Assembly (NCBI GenBank): GCA_027311125.1
Contig: DAICZO010000258.1
Location: forward strand, 1-9,473
From: Acidobacteriaceae bacterium
GTDB taxonomy: Bacteria; Acidobacteriota; Terriglobia; Terriglobales; Acidobacteriaceae
Length of the DNA: 9,473 nt
Direction: 5' to 3'
In this document: positions 5,854-9,473 of the stretch, one piece after another
Layout: each line of letters begins with the position of its first letter
Numbering within the stretch: the stretch's first letter is position 1
Made by a program: the position numbers and the translations under genes
Notes under the pieces: generated by a model
What the model was told of the DNA's origin: nothing
The model's database searches: none
Seen by the model: only the letters and a program-made list of their open reading frames with translations

Positions 5854-7224
5854 TCACTCGATACGCGATGCCACAACGTGCGTCGTCACGGCGTTGGATT
5901 GAATGCTTGTTGATTCCAGTAGTACCTCAAAGGGGCGAAGATCGCCATTCGACTGTCTGGCTGCGCGCAGTACAGGCAAAAGCGTATCTCCATGCAACAG
6001 CACGTCAGCAGCTGCCTGGGTTCCCGCCACGTCCAGTCCCTCTATCAGAAGAATGTGGCCTGTCCCGGCAAGGTTAGGCTGGTAAGCAATCACAGCATAG
6101 GTAGGATGTGCAGGCTCAGTCCAGATGCTCGTATAGTGCTTCGCCTCACCCGGCTTCGGATTGGTATCTTCTACCCAGGCCTGTTGCATCTTGTTGCTAT
6201 AAGCGATCCGAAAGTTAAGGTTACGTTGTGCAAGCTCAGCCCAGGGGTTACTGCCAAGCGACCCGATCAGAATCGTATTCCCGCTCTTCAGATCATCCAT
6301 CCGGAGATCCCGAGGAAAGCGGATAAAAAGACGCTGCGGGTCGACCTCCGGCAGTCGTGCGATCGCAGAAACCACCTGCAGATCAACGAAGCTCGTGAAC
6401 TCCTGTGTCCTCAAATCAGCTTGGCTATGCTCATCCATCGCAGGCAACGGCAGCGCCAGGTAATCTCCCTTCAGATAGCCGCCCAGTGGAATCTGGCTCC
6501 TCGATAAATCCTCAATGAGGTTGAAGCCGCTATCCGCTGGTACGACAAATGTATTCAGTGGAGATCGAAACAGCGAAGTCCAAAGCACCGACGTCGGTTG
6601 CACGGCTCCCCGGGCCGACTGGAAGTGCCCCAGCACAGTAGCAGTAATCCCAATCAGCAAAAAGGTATACATCGCCAGCAGTGCAAGACGTGCAACACGC
6701 CTGGGCTTAACTGTCCGCTTGAGTGAGTCCACATAGGACGTCTCTTCCGCACGAGAGACCAGTGACGAAGCAAGTATGCCCGCTTCCGTGGTTCGTTCCA
6801 GAAGTCGTTGCGCCTCGGGCGACATCTCATCCGTAACGCAGCGTCCATCCTGTGCAGCAAAGACCGGAACATAACCACCCAGCGGTATCTCGATACGGTA
6901 TGGCTCGTCCTTGCCCTCATCGGCAGCGTACTCAGCCAGCCTTCGGCGTAATTGCCTGGCATAGTTACGCACAATATTGTCTTCCACCGTGCGGTAGGTC
7001 CGTGGCCGGTCAAAAACCTGCACCCCAATCTGATATTCAGTAATCTCCTGCTGCCGGCCCTGTAGCGTCTCAGAGCAAATGTGTACCAGAAACCGTGAAA
7101 GTAGTGGCGCTCGCTGGAACCGTCGGCTGCCGACAATACGCTGCACCAATTGCCAACGACCATCGTCATCGTTCCCCAAGGCTGGTTGTTCTATGTGCGA
7201 AAGGCCATGTCGTTCGCTGATCAT
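5854..7224 (-). CDS. Membrane-anchored putative transcriptional regulator (winged-helix-like N-terminus, one membrane span, periplasmic domain)
   Basis: This protein of 456 residues is of a type common in Acidobacteria but without an established function. Residues about 20-122 form a domain rich in R, with S-R-x-F-x-x-A-P-L-L-S-R-F-L, T-E-Y-Q-I-G-V-Q-V-F, D-N-I-V-R-N-Y-A-R-Q-L-R-R-R-L and I-P-L-G-G-Y-V-P-V-F. The same domain stands at the N-terminus of many adenylate-cyclase/TPR-type bacterial regulators and looks winged-helix-like. After a linker ending in K-R-T-V-K-P-R-R comes one hydrophobic span (about 178-200), so the N-terminus is predicted cytoplasmic. The remainder (about 215-456) would be periplasmic and shows Rossmann-like motifs I-G-S-L-G-S-N-P-W (320-328) and G-L-D-V-A-G-T-Q-A-A (396-405). 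The ATG at 7224 is preferred because GGAG lies 8 bases upstream. An in-frame ATG at 7263 adds 13 residues but lacks an RBS. It is divergent from a TonB-dependent receptor and may sense something linked to it; that is inference. Confidence 0.85.
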   Translation of the reverse strand: MISERHGLSHIEQPALGNDDDGRWQLVQRIVGSRRFQRAPLLSRFLVHICSETLQGRQQEITEYQIGVQVFDRPRTYRTVEDNIVRNYARQLRRRLAEYAADEGKDEPYRIEIPLGGYVPVFAAQDGRCVTDEMSPEAQRLLERTTEAGILASSLVSRAEETSYVDSLKRTVKPRRVARLALLAMYTFLLIGITATVLGHFQSARGAVQPTSVLWTSLFRSPLNTFVVPADSGFNLIEDLSRSQIPLGGYLKGDYLALPLPAMDEHSQADLRTQEFTSFVDLQVVSAIARLPEVDPQRLFIRFPRDLRMDDLKSGNTILIGSLGSNPWAELAQRNLNFRIAYSNKMQQAWVEDTNPKPGEAKHYTSIWTEPAHPTYAVIAYQPNLAGTGHILLIEGLDVAGTQAAADVLLHGDTLLPVLRAARQSNGDLRPFEVLLESTSIQSNAVTTHVVASRIE

Positions 7225-7417
7225 GATTGAAACTCCATGCGTTGAACGTGCGATGTCCGACATCGTGTAGTCGGAGACGAAGAGACGTATGCGGTTGAGA
7301 AGTCAGTTGTCGGTAAGAAGAAGCTAACGCTGCCATGTAAATACTGCATGAACAGCGTCTCGACACGAACGTCGGCAAGGGGGTTTTACAGATAATTCAT
7401 ATCACCTCTATCCATTG

Positions 7418-7447
7418 TTGAATCTGTATCTTCAGTCACTCTATACA
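7418..7447 (+). promoter_or_regulatory. Candidate sigma70-type promoter of the TonB receptor gene
   Basis: TTGAAT (7418-7423) and TATACA (7442-7447) are separated by 18 bases. This would place the transcript start near 7454, about 100 bases before the receptor ATG and inside the first GGGTATACCC box. Motif-based only. Confidence 0.5.
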
Positions 7448-7450
7448 CAG

Positions 7451-7481
7451 GGGTATACCCGCGTTTCCACCGGGTAAACCC
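7451..7481. promoter_or_regulatory. Paired palindromic boxes, candidate operator or 5' leader hairpin
   Basis: GGGTATACCC (7451-7460) is a perfect 10-base palindrome. GGGTAAACCC (7472-7481) is the same box with one change. They begin 21 bases apart, two helical turns, as expected for two dimers on one DNA face. Because each box is itself a palindrome, the arms 7451-7461 and 7471-7481 can also fold into one hairpin of 10 base pairs with a single A/A mismatch and a 9-base loop. It lies between the divergent putative regulator gene and the receptor gene, overlapping the predicted start of transcription. Confidence 0.6.
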
Positions 7482-7543
7482 TGTTGCCGGATCGCCAGAA
7501 GGTCGACCCTGTATCAAGCCCAGCGCCCTAGAGGATGCTCGGC

Positions 7544-7548
7544 AGGAG
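7544..7548 (+). promoter_or_regulatory. Ribosome binding site fixing the receptor start
   Basis: AGGAG sits 7 bases before the ATG at 7556. An in-frame ATG at 7535 would add seven residues, but its nearest purine-rich run (AGAGG) touches the start codon too closely, so 7556 is preferred. Confidence 0.75.
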
Positions 7549-7555
7549 CGCCATC

Positions 7556-9473
7556 ATGCAAACTGGTTCATCAGCAGTGCAAGGACTTCCCGGTAGACCG
7601 ACCGCAGCAACCAACTGCAGATACATTCTTCGGCACTACTGGTTCCTCTGCGTCACCTTCTTGTTTTTGCTTCTTCCCGTAGCAGCCGTTGCGCAGGTCA
7701 ACACTGGCAACCTCAGCGGCTTGGTCACCGATCCCTCCGGCGCTGTCGTCGGTAACGCGACCATCACCGTAACCTCTGCGGACACCGGATACACTCGTAC
7801 CGTCCAGAGCGGAACGGATGGTGCCTACATCTTCCCCGATCTGCCCATCGGGGCGTACAAGGTCACGGTCGCGTCCACCGGCTTCTCCACCATCAAGGAG
7901 ACAGCATCCATCAACGTAGGATCGCACCTCCGGCGAGACTTTCACGTAAAGGTCGGACAGGCCAGCGAGACCGTCGAAGTCACTGCGCCAGGCTCCGGCT
8001 TGTCACGCGACGACGCTTCAATCAGCACCGTCATCACCTCCGACATCATCGCCAGCACGCCCCTCTTTCTCCGCAACTGGGACGATCTGCTCCGCACCGT
8101 TCCTGGCGTGCAGATCAACCGCTACACCAATCAAAGCGGTGCCACATCGGCTGGCCGCACCGGTGACTTCAACGTCAACGGGGTGCACACCTTGCAGAAC
8201 AACTTCATCCTCGATGGCATCGACAACAACACCTTCTCCGAGAACGTGCAGGAACTCAGCAGCGAGGCTGCCCACCCCTCGGTCGACGTCATCGCCGAGT
8301 TCAACGTCATCACCAACCCCTACTCGGCAGAGTACGGACGCGCTCCCGGTGCAGTCGTCTCGGTCAACACGCGCAGCGGAACCAATAAATTCCACGGAAC
8401 CGTCTACGAGTTCGTCCGTAACCAATACTTCGACGCCTTCGATTACTTCTCCAAGCAGTCACAGGCCAAGAAGGCGGAGGACAACCAGAACCAGTTCGGC
8501 GGCAGCATCGGCGGTCCCGTTCTGCACGACAAGCTGTTCTTCTTCTTCAACTACGAAGCAACGCGAGTCAAACAGGGCGTATCCCGTATCTCCACCGTGC
8601 CCCTCGACAACGAGCGCATCGGCGACTTCAGCCCCACGGCTGCAGCCAACGCTGGCATCTCCCCCTATCCCACCGTCTACGATCCGCTCACCTGTGCCAC
8701 ACCCTACAACGTCAAGAGCGGTTGCACCGCATTTCAAAACAACCAGATTCCCAAAGAGCGCATCGACGCAGCAGTCAGCAAGCTCATGGCGCTGTTTCCC
8801 GAACCCAACTTCAAGAATGGCGGCGCTAACTTTCCAGAGCTGAACAACTACTCCCGCACGGGTGCGTTGACTGACTTCAACAGCAGCTACGATGCGCGCG
8901 TCGATTGGACGCCGTCTTCCGCCGACACCGTCTTTACGCGCTTCAATTACTTCAATCGCACGCGCGATATCCCCGGCTTCTTCGGTGGACTCGCGGACGG
9001 CACCGGAACCTCCGCCTGGGGCAACCAGATTCTCAAGGGTGCCAGCGTAGTGCTCGGATGGACGCACATCGTCAAGCCGACCATGGTGAATGACTTCCGC
9101 CTCGGCTGGGTGCGCGACTACTCCTACGCCCAGCAGCAGTCCTTCAGCCTGCCGCAACTGGCCGGGAGCTTCGTCCCCGGAATCCCCAACAACCCAGCCA
9201 TCGGCGGCGGTGTGCCGCTCACCCAATTCAGCAACAAGACCTTTCTCGGCTCGCCCGACTACCTTCCCAAAAAGCAAGTCCCCATGCTCTACCAGTACAA
9301 CGACACCCTCTCCTGGACGCGTGGAAACCACAACCTGAAATTCGGTGCCACCGTCTTTTTCCCCATGCGCAACATCTTTCAGGATGAGCCCGGCACCCGC
9401 GGTGACCTCAACTTCACTGGTATCTTCACCGGAGGTCTTTCCTACGCTGATGGCTTGTTGGGTGCTACCCAGT
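7556..9473 (+). CDS. TonB-dependent receptor, Oar-like, with carboxypeptidase-regulatory-like domain (5' part; runs off the window)
   Basis: An open frame of 639 codons continues past the right edge; family members are usually about 1000-1200 residues. It encodes an outer-membrane receptor/transporter energised by TonB. Residues 28-46 are a hydrophobic signal segment ending in A-V-A before Q47, after an unusually long n-region of about 27 residues. Residues about 50-133 form the beta-sandwich CarboxypepD_reg-like domain (GNLSGLVTDPSGAVV, then GAYIFPDLPIGAYKVTV). The plug follows at about 150-280, with FNVNGVHTLQNNFILDGIDN, SAEYGRAPGAVVSVNTRSGT and NKFHGTVYEFVRN. Early barrel strands follow, including QFGGSIGGPVLHDKLFFFFN. 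This is the typical acidobacterial Oar-like layout, and its substrate cannot be told. Codons end overwhelmingly in C or G: 39 of 60 bases are G/C at 8461-8520, against 32 of 60 at 2161-2220 in dabA. The neighbouring palindromic boxes probably control it. Confidence 0.95.
   Translation, partial: MQTGSSAVQGLPGRPTAATNCRYILRHYWFLCVTFLFLLLPVAAVAQVNTGNLSGLVTDPSGAVVGNATITVTSADTGYTRTVQSGTDGAYIFPDLPIGAYKVTVASTGFSTIKETASINVGSHLRRDFHVKVGQASETVEVTAPGSGLSRDDASISTVITSDIIASTPLFLRNWDDLLRTVPGVQINRYTNQSGATSAGRTGDFNVNGVHTLQNNFILDGIDNNTFSENVQELSSEAAHPSVDVIAEFNVITNPYSAEYGRAPGAVVSVNTRSGTNKFHGTVYEFVRNQYFDAFDYFSKQSQAKKAEDNQNQFGGSIGGPVLHDKLFFFFNYEATRVKQGVSRISTVPLDNERIGDFSPTAAANAGISPYPTVYDPLTCATPYNVKSGCTAFQNNQIPKERIDAAVSKLMALFPEPNFKNGGANFPELNNYSRTGALTDFNSSYDARVDWTPSSADTVFTRFNYFNRTRDIPGFFGGLADGTGTSAWGNQILKGASVVLGWTHIVKPTMVNDFRLGWVRDYSYAQQQSFSLPQLAGSFVPGIPNNPAIGGGVPLTQFSNKTFLGSPDYLPKKQVPMLYQYNDTLSWTRGNHNLKFGATVFFPMRNIFQDEPGTRGDLNFTGIFTGGLSYADGLLGATQ

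Noticed and set aside
8139..8843. Plus-strand S/T/P-rich open frame of 234 codons
   Set aside because: A frame-shifted reading of the receptor gene; the low-complexity composition comes from C-ending codons.
8459..9331. Minus-strand open frame of 290 codons
   Set aside because: Antisense shadow of the GC-rich receptor gene; the plus-strand frame has clear TonB receptor motifs.
1..9473. CRISPR array or insertion-sequence terminal repeats
   Set aside because: No regularly spaced repeats of 20-40 bases and no transposase frame were seen on either strand.

Overview
The window most resembles an Acidobacteriota chromosome, probably of the Terriglobia/Acidobacteriales type. Two genes point there: an Oar-like TonB-dependent receptor with a carboxypeptidase-regulatory-like N-terminal domain, cut by the right edge, and a divergently placed single-span membrane protein with an N-terminal winged-helix-like domain. 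This is inferred from protein style; no search was run.

Left edge (1-506): a complete tRNA-Gln(CTG) with encoded CCA is followed, on the same strand, by short period-10 repeats, an 8-bp inverted repeat and the decayed N-terminal part of a P4-type (DUF4102) tyrosine integrase. The integrase remnant has a lost start codon, a one-base frameshift in an A-run and two in-frame stops. Together these look like one end of an old tRNA-targeted genomic island.

Middle (507-5694): a two-gene minus-strand operon, dabB-dabA, encodes a DAB-type inorganic-carbon (bicarbonate/CO2) accumulation system. DabB is the NuoL-like membrane subunit. DabA is the beta-carbonic-anhydrase-like zinc subunit (UPF0753/DUF2309). 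The stop and start codons overlap as ATGA. A LysR-family regulator resembling NhaR is divergently transcribed from a 98-base AT-rich region. That region carries a TATAAT box and a T-N11-A dyad lying over the regulator's own ribosome binding site. The likely logic is that the regulator controls both itself and the DAB operon.

Right part (5695-9473): after a short convergent gap comes the minus-strand membrane-anchored putative regulator. Its ToxR-like layout is a cytoplasmic winged-helix-like domain, one membrane span and a periplasmic domain. A divergent intergenic region of about 330 bases follows, with a plausible sigma70-type promoter and two palindromic boxes (GGGTATACCC and GGGTAAACCC) exactly 21 bases apart that can also form one long hairpin. 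The 5' 1918 bases of the TonB-dependent receptor gene fill the rest of the window. The regulator-like protein and the receptor look like a functional pair, but that is inference.

The receptor is visibly richer in G+C and in C-ending codons than the dab genes, which fits a foreign or older-acquired DAB block beside the integrase remnant but does not prove it.
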